DNA of 64,000 nt from Amylostereum areolatum (Eukaryota; Basidiomycota; Agaricomycetes; Russulales; Stereaceae), in assembly GCA_012932865.1 (NCBI GenBank), contig SAXG01000078.1, positions 124,001 through 188,000 of the forward strand. The letters are read 5' to 3'. Under the pieces are notes generated by a model. The model saw only the letters and a program-made list of their open reading frames with translations. It searched no databases and was not told the origin of the DNA. Of this stretch, positions 54,090-64,000 are shown one piece after another (the stretch's first letter is position 1; each line of letters begins with the position of its first letter). The translations under genes were made by a program, and so were the position numbers.

Positions 54090-54500
54090 CATGGGCTTGG
54101 AACAGGACGTAGGAATACGGGGGCACTGGCAGGAATCAGAGGATGAGCAGCTCGCCGAGGGCACGCCCCCGAGGGGCAAGTTGAACCGGTAAATGCCGGA
54201 GTGATACCCGCGCCGCAACCCACCATCATGTTCTCCTCCAATCTTTCCTTGACTAGCATTCCTACCCGAATTCTTGTTCAAATGTTTGCGAACAGTGAGT
54301 TTGAAGACTCAATATGTGAGTGCCTCTTTTGCTTCGCGAGACACAAGGGACACGCGACATGGGGACGTCCCTGTAAGTAGCGATTGACGTTATGCCATAT
54401 ATAAATCCGGCCTCGAGGCGCCCCTGCTGACGGCGATGTGGGAGCAGTGGCTCGCAAGTGGCTCGTACTTATCTTTGCTTTGTTCGTGGTGCGAAGGTCT
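54090..54500 (+). repeat. Upstream part of the inverted duplication (arm B)
   Basis: Matches the reverse complement of 49178-49560; see that entry. This arm carries the intact TATATAAA element and leads directly into the full Myb gene. Confidence 0.65.
54398..54405 (+). promoter_or_regulatory. TATA box of Myb gene copy 2
   Basis: TATATAAA about 180 bp upstream of the ATG at 54583. The equivalent position in the inverted copy reads a degraded CCATATAACTT. Confidence 0.5.
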
Positions 54501-54582
54501 CTCGCTGGCTTGGCGGTAGCACGCTCGTCACCAACCTCGAAGACTTCCGCACCCCGCCTGCAGCTTTTGGGCGATCTCAGCG

Positions 54583-56668
54583 ATGGACACCGTGCGCTGC
54601 GTCAAGGCGCATCTGAGGACCCTGCTCGGGATGGCGCCGGATGGTGTGGAGGACAGGGGTGAGAGGGAGGGGGAGTGGCGGAGGGAGGTCCTGCAATACG
54701 TCGTGCGTCCATCTCGCAATCTATCTCCTTCCCGTTTTCTCCGCCCACGCGCTGACGAATGCCCACACGCAGGCCGCGCTCGACAGACTCCTCTCGGCGC
54801 CCGAAGGCCCTCTGGCGCGTCGTTTGGAGGGTACTACGGGCGGGGGAGGAGAGGGGGGCATGGGGTGGATGGAGAGGTTGGCGATCGCGCTGGAGGAAGA
54901 AGAGGTGGAGGAGGCAATCGCGCTCGGCCCTCTGGAGGATGGGGAAGACTCGGATGTGGACCTCGACGAGCGTGGTTCTGGTGCGTGGTTTCTCCAAGAC
55001 TTTGTGAGTCTAAGATCTTGCGTCTCATCGTCGTCGCAGCACGTGCCTCCCCAGATCTTGAGTACCTCAACCCCGCCCCCGTCCCCGACGCGCTCCCGAC
55101 CCCGCCCCCCTCTCAACCTTTCCAACATCCCCATCCGGCCGCAGACGCGCCCTCCCGAAGGGTATCCCCCTCTCCTCCCTCCCCGACGACGACCTCCAAT
55201 CCCTCGCCTCCGACTCCGACTCCGATTTCGAACCCGACGACGCGTCCTCCGCCTCCGCCTCCACCCCCACGCCGACGCCCACCCCAATGCCCACCACACC
55301 CCCTTCAAACACCGCATGGCCGAAGTCGTACAACCCGACCATCGCCGGATGTTGATCAAGACGTGGAAGTCGCATCGGCAGCTGACCGCGCTCGGCGAGC
55401 TCATCCGTCCCCTCCTTCGTACCGCATGCTCGCTCATCCTTGCAAACGCAGGCGTTCCCTTCCACACAGGCCCCTACAACAGCGGGGAGCAGCGCCGGCT
55501 CGACGACGCGATCAAGAAGGCGCGCGCCGTACGCCCTTTCCTTTCTCCCGTTCCCTTTCTCCTCCTCCTCCTCCTCCTCCTCGCATGCTTAGCTAACTTC
55601 ACCCCCGACACAGCGCAAACATCTTTCCGAGCGCGCCTTCTACGCGCGTCTCCTCCCGCGAGATATTTCCCTCAAGTCCAAGCATCGCTACACCAGCACC
55701 GGGTTGAGGTCCCCATTGTGGACGGAGCTGGGTGCGCTTTCTCTTTCCCTCCGTTCTTGGCTAGTCGTGTGGGGTTTACTCTCTATGGGGCCTGTACCCT
55801 TGGCTAGCCGACGCCGTGGGAATGCGTCCACTTCGATCTATCCTCAATCGCGTGCAACGGCAGGCGGCCGCTGCGATGGACGCGTCGGCGGTGTGGACGG
55901 AGGAGGAGGAGGACGCGTTGATGATGTGCGTCTCCTTTCTGTTCTGCTCTCGTCACCTCTCACCCATTCATTCTTCCCTCGCGCATAGAGCTAGGAAGGA
56001 TCTCGGGAATAATCAGTGGGACGCCGTGGGACGCCGCCTGGGGCGGCCGCCGCGGGAGTGTCGTGAGCGGCATTATAGTCTGAAGATGGGGCGAACGGTC
56101 GGTGCGTCTTTCTGTTTTCCCGTTTCTTTTTTGGTCTGCGCTTTGCGCGTTTTTTTTTGCGGGACGCGGGTATACGCGCGAGAACGTGCGGGGGCGCGTG
56201 CAGGGCGGTTTGGGGATGTCTGTGCGCGTGTTGCCTCTGTCTGCTCTGCTGCGCCGGACTGACCGGACGACAGGCCAGTGGACCACGCGCGAGGAAGGTG
56301 CGCTCGCCGACGCGGTGAAGTTTCTCCTGCGGCGTGCGGGCACGGAGGCGATGGACGATTCGGATGCGGGGTGGGACGCGGTCGCGAAGCGCATGGGGAC
56401 GCGGAGGACGGGCGGGATGTGTCGGAACAAATGGTGCGTTTCGTTCTGTTTCGCGCTCGTTCGGGGTGGTAGGGTGGGCGGTGACGGAGCTGACGCATTG
56501 CGCGATAGGATGAATGTGCAGAGGTATCGAACGTGCTTGTTGTTGGAGGGCTCGACGGGCGGGCAGGGTCGCACTCACCCGTGTGTGTTGTGGTCTTGGT
56601 GGACGAGTTGTGTGATAATTTGGAGGTCTGTGTATGCTTGTACGATGCGTCGTTGGCGAGGACGTTGA
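54583..56668 (+). CDS. Tandem Myb-domain DNA-binding protein (Reb1/TTF1-like), copy 2
   Basis: Exon 1 from ATG 54583: MDTVRCVKAHLRTLLG. Exon 2: AALDRLLSAPEGPLARRL to the acidic GEDSDVDLDERGSGAWF. After introns come LTALGELIRPLLRTACS and the weak first repeat VPFHTGPYNSGEQRRLDDAI. LSERAFYARLLPRDIS, PLWTELG and VGMRPLRSILNRVQRQ then lead to two Myb repeats: WTEEEEDALM joined to WDAVGRRLGRPPRECRERHY, and GQWTTREEGALADAVKFLL with WDAVAKRMGTRRTGGMCRNKW. The order is the same as in the 6.8-kb gene (VGMRPLLSLFN there), so the two are paralogs. The C-terminal end at 56668 depends on the last intron. A CTC microsatellite (55558-55582) lies in an intron. Probably nuclear; target DNA unknown. Confidence 0.75.
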
Positions 56669-57369
56669 GGGGAGGCTCATGTAATTATAATATATCATTG
56701 GGGAATATATGGTGCATTTCTTGCAGCATACACAGTGTGTCGACGTTCGATATATAGCACTGCCAGCACGTCGTCGTGCTACAGAGCCGATGTTCATCCT
56801 AATCCTGGATTTCCGGCTCAACAGACCCCCGCTGACGAGTTCGTCTCACATCAAGGCCAGTCAAGGTCGTCATCTGTCCTGGATACGTGCGGACGCCTTC
56901 ACGCTGGTGTAATGCGAGATGTAAAGACTTGACGAGTGCGAACTCAAGCCTTGCGAGGGTGTCTAGACAGTCGACAGTCGAGTTGTGGTGGAGATAGAAA
57001 CGACTGCGACGCACCTGTCTCGCTGACCCCTTCCACGTAGGACCTGGAGGCGTCGCGCTGTCAACTCGCCGTGAAGAACGCCTTGAGAACGCCTGGATTT
57101 CTGTGCACTGTCAATTCCGCCAGGGTGCACCCGTCGTGGGTCCATTTCCCGCTATTTATATGCGACTCTGAAAGTGAATGACTAGTCTAGGTTGTATGTA
57201 TGTGCAGGCCACGAGAGGATCCCGAGGTACGAGGGTTGACTCCATCGACGTCTGCTTTAGGAGATTGCACGTGCTGCGAAGCTGGCCTTGCCTCGTGGAA
57301 GGCTGTTCCGCCTTTTTCGCCCTTCCTCCACCTACCACCACATCCGCTCATCAACTTACAAAACCAACA
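56669..57369. other. Spacer upstream of NLR2
   Basis: 0.7 kb with AT-rich sequence at 56680-56760 and no recognised gene. It should include the NLR2 promoter. Confidence 0.4.
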
Positions 57370-60300
57370 ATGCGCAAGTTCAAAGCTCTTCCGAAGATAT
57401 TGAAGAAAGCAACCCAGCATTCCAAAAAGCTTGGATCTGCAGAACAAAGTGAGGATCGCCAGGCGACGCCGATTGGGGTGTCCGATACAGGTGAGGGCCT
57501 GGCCGCAGAGCATACCGAGGTGCGTACACTCATTCGCGATTCGTCTACGCTAATATTCACATGTGCACGAAGGCCGCTGCGACCCCGGAGCAGGGAGGGG
57601 AAGGGGAGCAAGCCACGCCAGCGCTGGCTGTGACGGTGAGGACGACACCCCGCGTATCTCTATTCGTGCCTAATAGGCGCCCTCAAACCCGCAGGAATCA
57701 AGGACTCCCTCCACTCCTACACCTTCTCTGCCGTTGGTTCAGACCGTCTCCCCTCCTGTGTCCGACGACGACCGTGTCGAACTTGCTCACGCGGTCGAAG
57801 AAACAACGGCTGCGTTCTCTGGGATACGGTCTCCCGGGGGCGGTGTCATGTCGGTGGTCTCTGGGTCGGAGGCAATACCGTCAACTATCATGGGACTATC
57901 TAGTGCGGGAGAGACGTGGGAGCTGCTCCTGATGAATGTCGGATTGTTTGTCTCCTTGATCGAAGGCATCGGCGAGGTGCGTCTGTCTCTTTTACCCAGG
58001 ATCGGACTGCTCATTGACGACCGTTAGATTCACCCCTACGCGAAGATGGCGGCCAGTATACTATCGGCGGTCGTAAAGGTGAGCCTCCTTTGTACCCATC
58101 GCGGCGCTTGTGCTCACGCGTTTGTTGTAGCCCATCCTCTCCCAGGACAAACGCGACAAGGCCGTCGCGAAGCTTTTGGAGACCATGCGTGACGTCTATG
58201 CCTACCTGAACGCATCGGATGAGCTGAAGAATATCGACGACCATCGGAAGACCGTCCTCCAACGCATATCACGCCAAACCGTCGAGTGTGCGTACTTCAT
58301 TCGAGACTACTCCGACATCAAGAACTTCTGTAAGATTGCCACCGCTCGTCGTCGCTATACCTGTGCTGAATCGTAGTAGGGCTTCGAACCGCGAAGAATA
58401 TCATCTCTGGAAAGGACGTGGACGATCAAGTTACTCAATACACAGCGGCTTTTACGGAGCTTCAAAATGTGTTCACGCATCGCGGGGTGCTGCAAACCGA
58501 GATCACAACGCTCCGTATTCTGTCTAACCTCGAGACTATCGGTACGTGCTTCCTTCTCCATGGCCGGACATTCCTCTTACGCCGCCGTCATCCAGCGGCA
58601 AATGTAGAATTACTAAACCTCACCCACGCTCGCGCCGCCGGGATGAAGAAAACAAAGCAGTGTCTCCCGGGAACCCGCACGCGCACTCTGGATCGCCTCT
58701 CGGAATGGATCAACGGCCCCACCGACACTCGCGTATGCTTCCTCGTCGGCGGAGCGGGAACGGGCAAATCCGCCATCGCGCATGCCATCGGCGCTCGGTT
58801 CGAAGCCCTCGACCGCCTCGGATCTCTCTTCTGCTTCGACCGCAACTTCCAGGGTGACCGCCATCCCGAGTCCGTGTTCAGCACCATGGCATGGAACCTT
58901 GCCTGCTGGGACCCCGGTTTCAAGCGTGCGCTGGCGGACGTCATCAGCCGTCGCGGCTCGCTCGCGGACACCACCGACATCATCTCCCAATGGGAACATC
59001 TCATTGTCGAACCGGCCAAAGACCTCACCGTCGCGGGCCCCGTTCTCCTCGTTGTGGACGCTCTCGACGAAAGCGGCGACAACAGTTCCCGAAGACTCCT
59101 TATCTCCTTCCTCACTACTCGCGTCGCGGATTTACCTCCCAACTTCCGCATCATCGTCACGTCACGTCCCGAGCCCGACGTCATGTCTGCCATCCGCAAG
59201 CAGCAGGATCTACTGGTTCATTGCATAGATCTGGAGGCGCAGGGGGCTGAGGCTAAGGAAGATGTTCTAGTCTACATCCGCCATCGGTTTGCTCTCGCCG
59301 ACGGACACCTGGATGATGCGCATCAACGACTGCTTGCAGAGAAGTCGGAGGGGTTGTTTCAGTGGGCTTTCACTGCCTGTGAGGTGGTTCTGGGACCCCG
59401 GACGGCGGGACTGACGCTTTTGGAGAGTGTGGATGATCTTCTCCAGTCCATCAAACCAACCGGTCTTGTACCACTTGACGCGCTATACTCTGGGGTCCTT
59501 GCACAGGCTTTCAGTCAGGATAATGAGCGTGTCATGTCCCGTTTCCGGTCTGTCATGGCACAAGTTTTGAGTACTTTGGAGCCGTTGTCGGCCAATTCCT
59601 TGCATGATATCCGTCGCTGTTGGAGTTGCGATCCAGAAGATGAGATCACCATTATTATACCACACCTGGGTGCTGTCCTCAGTGGGGTCACAGACCGCAG
59701 TGCTCCTGTCCGGCCGTTTCACACCTCATTCCGTGACTTCCTTACCACCCAAGCACGTAGCGGGATCTGGCACATTGATCAACAAGAGGGAAATCCCATC
59801 ATGGGCCTTGGGTGTGTCCGACTCATGAATATGCATCTGCGATTCAATATCTGCCAGCTAGAAACATCCTATATTCCAAACAAAGATGTATCAAATCTGG
59901 CTGACCGTCTCAACAAATATGTTTCTCCTGCGCTTCACTATGCTGTGCTATACTGGAAGGATCATCTTGACTTCTCATTGGGGGACTCTGACCTGCAGGA
60001 TGCTGTTGAAAGATTTTTATATGATAAACTGCTCTTCTGGTTTGAGGTGTTGAGTCTTCTAGGGAAAGTCAATCAAGCTGCACGTGCCCTACACACTGCT
60101 ATGAATTTATTTCGTGTAAGTTCTGTCAGTTCATATCCAGATCATGTATGATATTGAACTAGCCTTTTAGAATTCTCAAAAGACAACTATCCTGGGTTTT
60201 ATACAAGATGCAGAGCACTTTGTCCGTCACTTTGGTTCAGTGATATCCCAATCTGTGCCACATCTTTACCATTCTGCAATACCCTTTTCCCCCACTAGTT

Positions 60301-62570
60301 CTGCAGTAGGAAACCACTATTCATCAAAGCTTCAATATATTCCATACATTCATAACAAGAGGGGAAAATGGCCTGCACTACAGCAAATTCTGAGAGGTCA
60401 TCATAATCCAGTTGATTGTCTTGCCTATTCTCCTGATGGTGCCTACATTGTCTCGTGCTCAGTAGTGAAAAATTTCTTCCTCTGGGATGCAGAGACTGGG
60501 GAGAAACTAGAAGCTTCTTTTGAAGGTCATACCTCTATGGTGAATTCAGTGGTTTATTCACCAGATGGCAACTACATTTCCTCTGGCTCAGATGATATGA
60601 CTATTCAGATCTGGGATGCAAAGACAGGGGAAGCAGTAGGAGAGCCCCTGAAGGGTCATACAAAGGCTGTAAAAGCTGTTGCCTATTCACCAGATGGAAC
60701 ACACATTATTTCAGGCTCAGAGGATATGACTATCTGCATCTGGAATGCAACAACTGGACAGCAAGTGAGGGATCCTCTTGAAGGTCACACTGGGGGTGTA
60801 TATTCTGTGGCATATTCACCAGATGGCACACACATCATTTCAGGCTCATCTGACATGACAGTTCGACTCTGGGATACAAAGACGGGGAAGGCAGTGGGAG
60901 ATCCCCTAAAAGGTCACACAAGAGATGTATTATCTGTTGCATATTCCCCTGATGGCAATCACATCATCTCTGGCTCTTGGGATGGTACAGTCTATATCTG
61001 GGATGTGAAGACAGGACAGCCAGCAGGTGAACCTATCAATGGTTACTCCCCTGTTGCATATTCACCAGATGGAACCCATATTATATTTGCAAGAGGTGAC
61101 ACAATTTGCATCTGGAGTGTCAAAACAGGGGAAGTAGTAGGAAAACTGTCTAACCACTATACCAGTGGCACTTCCTGTGTTGCATATTCACCAGATGGAA
61201 CCCACATTATCTCAGGTTCATATAACTTCACAATAGATATCTGGGATGCAGTAGTAAACCAGGCTCCTGATAACTCAGAGTTTCTTGACAATGATATTGC
61301 TAGCTTGACATCAGTCAATTCTGCTGTATATTCTCCAGATGGTGCTCAGATCATTTTACATTCACATAATTCTCAAATAAATAGGTGGAATGCAGTGACT
61401 GGGCAGGCCATAGGTTATCCTCTTCATGGCACAAATGGTATAGCAACCTGCTTTGCATTGTCACCAGATGGAACTTGTGTTGTTCTGGGATATAATGATA
61501 AACCTGAGAACAATGCAATAAACTTTGAAATTTTGAACATGGAGACAGGGGGAGCAGAAAGAACACTCTTTGAGGGCCTGGCCAAGGGTGTGAATTCTGT
61601 TGCATATTCACCAGATGGAACCCATATTGTGTCAATCTCATCTGATACAACAGTCTGCATCTGGGATGTACAATCTAAGGAGATGGTGGGGGAGCCTCAT
61701 AGCCTTTCTTTTACTAGTGGTATCACTGGCAATCATGTCCAGTACTCACCAGATGGAGCTCTTATTATCACAAGCTCAGTTGATGACACAAATATGGTAA
61801 TCCATGTACTGGATGCAGAGACTGGTCAATTGGTGGCTGGGCCACATCAATGTCATATAGATGGTGGAGTGACTGCATACTCACCAGATTGCATTCATGT
61901 TGCAGTTAGTTCCTGGGATGAGATTCATATCTGGGATATAAAGACAGGCAGTAAAGTGGGAGAGCCTCTTAAGAATCATATACATTGGCCCCAGTGGCCC
62001 TACTGGGCCACCCGAGTTGACGCCATTGCATATTCACCTAATGGAAGAAATATTGTCTCAGGGTCAGAACATGGAATAATCCACATTTGGGATATAGAAG
62101 CAGGGCAAACAGTGGGAGAGCCTATTTATGGCCACATGCATAGGGTGGTATCTGTTGCATATTCACCTGATGGTACCAGCATTGTTTCATGCTCAGGAGA
62201 CAACATGATTCATGTAATAGAGAGTGGGAAAGCACAGACAGGTGAGTTGACACAGCTATATTGATCAATTCTTGGTTTTGACAGTACATCTATGTCCCCA
62301 GAACCCCCATACCCTTTGGAGAATTTTGCTGAAAGTCCCACACACACCTCAGAAAATTCTACCACACTTCGTGTTATGATGGACTTTTATGATGGATGGA
62401 TTACCGACAAAGACCCTCGATTGCTTCTGTGGGTACCAGATGGTGGCTATCGGCACATGTTGCGATGGCCCGGGGTTGAGCATATCCCACGCCAAAAGAA
62501 AGAACTTCAGATTGACTTCAGCAATGTGCGACACGGACGGGAGTGGGTGGATTGCATGGAGGATACTTAG
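57370..62570 (+). CDS. NLR2: NACHT, 14x WD40 STAND protein, apparently intact
   Basis: Start MRKFKALPKILKKATQHSKK at 57370 (strongly basic), then a disordered linker. The conserved helical segment IHPYAKMAASILSAVVK to ECAYFIRDY follows. The NACHT has a canonical Walker A, LVGGAGTGKSAIAHAIG (about 58744-58790), Walker B VLLVVDALDESG, and RIIVTSRPEPD and PFHTSFRDFLTT. An intron at about 60115-60175 precedes 14 WD40 units, then a last intron (62241-62281) and a C-terminal exon (DGWITDKDPRLLLWVP, HGREWVDC) like the tail of NLR1. No C2 domain is visible. The first half is CpG-rich; from about 59500 on the gene is strikingly CpG-poor. Likely a working cytosolic sensor for non-self recognition or programmed cell death. 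The ligand is unknown. Confidence 0.9.
60384..62240 (+). repeat. WD40 repeat array of NLR2 (14 units, several degenerate)
   Basis: Regular units such as EGHTGGVYSVAYSPDGTHII with SGSSDMTVRLWDTKTG are best preserved in units 2-5. Units 6-9, 11 and 12 are shortened or carry insertions (for example YSPDGTHIIFARGDTICIW). The total again fits two 7-blade propellers. Confidence 0.88.
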
Positions 62571-62639
62571 ACTCAGCAGGATATCAATCAAGGCACTGGA
62601 TTGAACGTTACGTGGTGTAGCACAGTACAGCACAAAATA

Positions 62640-63977
62640 TACGTGGTCAAGATGAAGAGAGACAATCGTGGTCCGTGACTTGTGCGCATAGCGCGAGTCT
62701 TGTGGTAAAGGGATAGCAGAGTCGCCAACATTCAGATGCAAGTATTCACGTAGAAGCGGCCAACGGTCGGCAAGACTGGAGACGACTTGGGTGGTGGGCG
62801 GCCGTGAGCAAAAGATCGCCATCGTCACAGGGTAGGTGGCGTTCGATGGATGTTCGATGTTCCCAAGTAATAATGCAGTGAGCGTAGGGCAACGTAAAGA
62901 TAGGTCTCTAAAGACAGACGTAGGTTGCGGTCTCACGACGTTCTGTACGCCAGCTTGATTAGAGAGTGCACGTAGGAAAGTGAACAGGAGATATACGTTC
63001 GACGCAGGAGGGCGCGCAGACTCGTCAACACGCGCTCGTCTTCTCCCAACTTCCAGCCTCGGATGTCGCTTGCGGGCCACTTGATGTTCGCCCTCTGTGC
63101 ACGACGAGCGGCGGAGTATCCTCGGATCCTGCACGTAAGGCTTGCTGAGAGAGTGCGCACAAAGAAAGTCACACTGACGACAGACGTACGACGCGTAAGC
63201 CGAGTCCCAGGCTGACTCGTTCGCGTCATCGTACACGAGTCCTCGAACAAGCGGATGAGGCCTCTTCTTCTCGGAGTCGCTCGCTCGCGCGCGGGGTGAG
63301 GATCCAGAATTAAGGATGGGCTTCTGTGTTGGGAGGTGATCAGGGGGACATGAAACTGAAGAGGGAGAATGACGAACCTGGAATATTCCAATTCGACGCC
63401 TCGTCTCGCCACGCCCACCCTCTCAGACGTATACCCCTTCTCCTCTCCCTCCTCATCGCACTCGTCGATCGACCAAAGTACTCGGAGTAACCACGAGGAA
63501 CCAGAGAGGGCACGAACGGCAGGTCTGGATAGGTTTCTTCGCATCGAGCACGATGTGAACATTCGGTGTGTGGATCTGGCGGCGTTGGAGGCGAGTGTGT
63601 CCAACTGTTGAAGCAAGGACGAGCGACGGTATAGATGTGATGCGCGTGCGGCAGGACTCTATGGGCCGAAAGCCATGAGGATGAGAGTACCATCGTTGAT
63701 GGAAGTAGAACTCACCGAAAGCATCCTTTTTCGAGGGGTTTTCTTGAACATCAGAATGGGCCGGGGCCTATGAACGTTGGCATGGCGGGATGAAGGGAGT
63801 CTGAGTAGGTGACGAGAGGTTAAGACACTCGACGCGGTTCATAGAATTTGGCGGGGGAAAGAGCGCGTGACCGAACAAGGGAATAGGATCAAAAGGCCCC
63901 TGATACATGGGTGAGGAAGATAGGGAGGTCTTTGAGCGACAGAGCGGGGTCGAGGTCGAGCAGACCGTCGTCGTCAC
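62640..63977 (-). CDS. Probable F-box/LRR-like gene or remnant
   Basis: Minus-strand frames show leucine-rich spacing like other Agaricomycete F-box proteins: VFRDLSLRCPTLTALLLGNI, SLADRWPLLREYLHLNVGDS, and in another exon KWPASDIRGWKLGEDERVLT with SLRALLRR. An exon nearer the right edge gives LDTLASNAARSTHRMFTSCS and SSWLLRVLWSIDECDEEGEE. Exon joins could not be fixed with confidence, and the N-terminal F-box itself was not identified. It may run past the right edge or be broken. Confidence 0.4.
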
Positions 63978-64000
63978 CGTTGAGAAAGAAAAGCGCCCGG

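Overview
This window reads as chromosomal DNA of a filamentous basidiomycete, most likely an Agaricomycete. Genes are split by many short GT-AG introns (about 45-70 nt). There are NACHT-WD40 NLR proteins, a STE3-type receptor, an OPT transporter, F-box/LRR proteins, a cellular RNA-silencing polymerase and a non-LTR retrotransposon with fungal-style ORFs. No bacterial operons, CRISPR arrays, rRNA or confident tRNA genes were seen.

Layout. 1-6.1 kb: an RdRP (RNA interference) cluster with one gene running off the left edge (+) and two broken paralogs (-). One paralog lacks the catalytic core and the other is only an N-terminal piece. 6.8-8.6 kb: a tandem-Myb protein of Reb1/TTF1 style. 8.7-9.7 kb: a PhzF-like gene with an apparent frameshift. 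9.8-11.1 kb: a 1.3-kb non-autonomous DNA transposon with terminal inverted repeats and a 9-bp target duplication. 11.8-18.2 kb: two LINE-tailed insertions in tandem, a 0.57-kb element and a coding-complete LINE, sharing three copies of one 16-bp target site. 18.5-26.3 kb: a conserved hypothetical protein with a possible gasdermin-like fold, a Myb N-terminal remnant, a divergent A1 aspartic peptidase and an F-box/LRR protein. 26.8-39.5 kb is mostly housekeeping or core: a Dcr2-like membrane metallophosphatase, an OPT oligopeptide transporter, a mitochondrial rhomboid (Pcp1/PARL) and a STE3-like receptor.

40.4-62.6 kb is accessory. It has two NACHT-WD40 NLR genes (NLR1 and NLR2), each with 14 WD40 repeats and a shared C-terminal tail. 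Between them lie an SDR gene and its decayed copy, a serine-rich protein, and a second full Myb gene with a decayed inverted copy. NLR1 carries in-frame stops in its N-terminal region and an abnormal Walker A motif, whereas NLR2 has an intact one. 62.6-64 kb: a minus-strand F-box/LRR-like gene or remnant.

Common themes are self/non-self and genome defence (RdRP, NLRs, possible pore-former) and repeated duplication followed by decay. Two signals stand out. The silencing RdRP has a tail-to-tail inverted, core-deleted paralog that could template dsRNA against it. The NLR genes are mosaics of CpG-rich and CpG-depleted DNA with fairly sharp borders. Everything here is read by eye; exon borders are predictions from splice motifs and frame continuity.
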